From contig CAJZFM010000111.1 of the NCBI GenBank assembly GCA_915070235.1, positions 1-7,046 on the forward strand: a stretch of DNA of 7,046 bases, given 5' to 3'. Shown one piece after another: positions 6,011 to 7,046 of the stretch (position 1 is the stretch's first letter; each line of letters begins with the position of its first letter). The notes under the pieces are model-generated. The model saw only the letters and a list, made by a program, of their open reading frames with translations, did not search any database and was not told the DNA's origin. The position numbers and the translations under genes were made by a program. The DNA is from an uncultured Capnocytophaga sp. GTDB taxonomy: Bacteria > Bacteroidota > Bacteroidia > Flavobacteriales > Flavobacteriaceae.

Positions 6011-7046
6011 ATGGACTACGTAAGTGTTTTTGAAATGCTTAAGATAGGAGTAGGTCCTTCCAGTTCGCACACCTTAGGACCATGGCGTGCAGCGGAGGCC
6101 TTCCTAAAAGAACTCAGGGAAAGACAACTATTGGAAAAAGTACAAAAAGTGCGTGTGGATCTCTACGGCTCGCTTTCCCTTACAGGAAAAGGACATGCTA
6201 CCGACCTTGCGGCTATGCTGGGCTTGAGTGGTACTGATCCAGAGTATATCCCTATAGATAGTATCTCAACTATTATTGAGACTATTAATAAAGATAAAAA
6301 ATTGCACTTAGCAGGAGCTTTCTATATAGATTTTGATCCTGCAACACAGGTGGTATTCAATAAGAAATTCCTACCTTTTCATGCCAATGGCATCACCTTC
6401 ACAGCCGAAGGAATGGGTATGGAGCCTTATGCTTCTACCTTTTACTCTATAGGAGGCGGCTTCATTGTCAAGGAAAAGACAGAAGAAGACAAAGAGCAGA
6501 ATGAGAGACAAACTCTACACTTCCCTTACGAATTTGAATCAGCTAAGGAACTTTTAGCCCATTGCCAGCGCGAGGGGAAGAAGATTTCCGAAATTATCTT
6601 TGAAGACGAGAAGGTCTTGCGCGACGAGGCTAAGATACATTCAGAGCTACTAAGGGTATGGCATACTATGGAAGAATGTGCCTATATAGGTTGCCATACC
6701 GAGGGTATTCTCCCTGGTGGGCTCAATGTAAGACGTAGGGCTTATGATATCCACAAGAAGCTCTTGGGAGACACGCTCCCATATGAGGGCTTGGATGCTT
6801 GGCTTGCGGCTATTAGGAACAAGAAGGTAGAGTTCCGCGAAATCCTCAAGTGGGTAACTTGTTTCTCCTTAGCCGTTAATGAGGTCAATGCCTCCTTAGG
6901 ACGTGTGGTAACCGCTCCTACCAATGGTAGTGCAGGGGTGATACCCGCCGTATTGCTCTATTACTTAGCCATAGATAACCACCAAGGAGGAGACAAGGAG
7001 ATAGAACAGTTCTTGCTTACGGCAGGGATCATAGGTAGCCTTTTCA
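6011..7046 (+). CDS. sdaA: L-serine ammonia-lyase (single-chain, iron-sulfur type), 3' end outside window
   Basis: Converts L-serine to pyruvate and ammonia in the cytoplasm. The window holds 345 complete codons with no stop, of a family usually about 450-480 residues long. Matches to E. coli SdaA, from memory, run in order: GVGPSSSHTLGP (13-24, serine-binding loop), VDLYGSLSLTGKGHATD (49-65), YSIGGGFIV (145-153, end of the beta domain), TEGILPGGLNVRRRA (alpha domain start) and APTNGSAGVIPAVL (302-315). Beta and alpha domains are on one chain, unlike the split Bacillus-type enzyme. The [4Fe-4S] ligand cysteines of the family lie further downstream and cannot be checked here. ATG at 6011 is the start: an ATG at 6006 is followed at once by TAA, and the N-terminus MDYVSVFEMLKIGVG aligns with MISLFDMFKVGIG of E. 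coli. The likely promoter is at 5984, so this gene is probably not part of the nitrite cassette. Confidence 0.94.
   Translation, partial: MDYVSVFEMLKIGVGPSSSHTLGPWRAAEAFLKELRERQLLEKVQKVRVDLYGSLSLTGKGHATDLAAMLGLSGTDPEYIPIDSISTIIETINKDKKLHLAGAFYIDFDPATQVVFNKKFLPFHANGITFTAEGMGMEPYASTFYSIGGGFIVKEKTEEDKEQNERQTLHFPYEFESAKELLAHCQREGKKISEIIFEDEKVLRDEAKIHSELLRVWHTMEECAYIGCHTEGILPGGLNVRRRAYDIHKKLLGDTLPYEGLDAWLAAIRNKKVEFREILKWVTCFSLAVNEVNASLGRVVTAPTNGSAGVIPAVLLYYLAIDNHQGGDKEIEQFLLTAGIIGSLF

Noticed and set aside
6902..6943. Loss of an iron-sulfur ligand in serine ammonia-lyase, because PTNGSAG replaces PTNGACG of E. coli
   Set aside because: As I recall the family, the cluster ligands are in later segments (GCQGE, TCDPV to PC, and the C-terminal cysteine), which lie beyond the window, so this substitution does not imply a missing ligand.

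Overview
The window looks like chromosomal DNA from a Bacteroidota (Flavobacteriia) bacterium; a Capnocytophaga-like oral or host-associated species is my best guess, but the sequence alone does not prove the genus. Pointers are the TAnnTTTG-type -7 promoter elements, A/T-rich gene starts without a Shine-Dalgarno sequence, a CarboxypepD_reg plus TonB-receptor-like outer-membrane protein, and the codon and protein style. All five genes are on the + strand. The last one, and whatever lies upstream of base 1, continue outside the window.

Layout. Bases 39-70 hold an intrinsic terminator, probably of an upstream gene. Bases 104-2725 encode a TonB-receptor-like outer-membrane beta-barrel protein of unknown substrate. 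Bases 2731-2783 hold a small array of the 7-bp repeat GTCAGAR whose last unit is inverted, so the RNA can form a hairpin followed by six Ts. A strong Bacteroidota promoter (TTG-N20-TACCTTTG) follows and drives nirK (2850-4283), a copper nitrite reductase of the Neisseria AniA type, made as a lipoprotein and fused to a C-terminal cytochrome c domain. A strong terminator (4291-4322) separates nirK from a periplasmic NirV/formylglycine-generating-enzyme-like protein (4336-5109). Then come a 13-unit GTCAGAR array that starts on the stop codon of that gene, a second heptad array (NNACTAA, 5 units), and a SCO1/SenC-type copper-binding lipoprotein (5249-5920). A separate promoter region (about 5947-5991) precedes a single-chain L-serine ammonia-lyase gene (6011 to window end, partial).

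How the genes work together. nirK, the nirV-like gene and sco form a plausible respiratory nitrite-reduction cassette. NirK reduces nitrite to NO with electrons that can enter through its own haem domain, and the Sco protein is a candidate for copper delivery or thiol maintenance of its type 1/type 2 centres. The FGE-like protein is a recurrent but functionally unexplained nirK neighbour; here it lacks the catalytic cysteine pair of true FGE. No NO reductase, Fnr/Crp regulator or nitrate reductase is visible. The serine ammonia-lyase is most likely an unrelated housekeeping gene with its own promoter.

The parts least explained by standard annotation are the two 7-bp repeat families, the use of an inverted repeat unit as a likely terminator, and the strong terminator placed 13 bases upstream of the nirV-like start codon. 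I do not see a clearly new multi-gene system.
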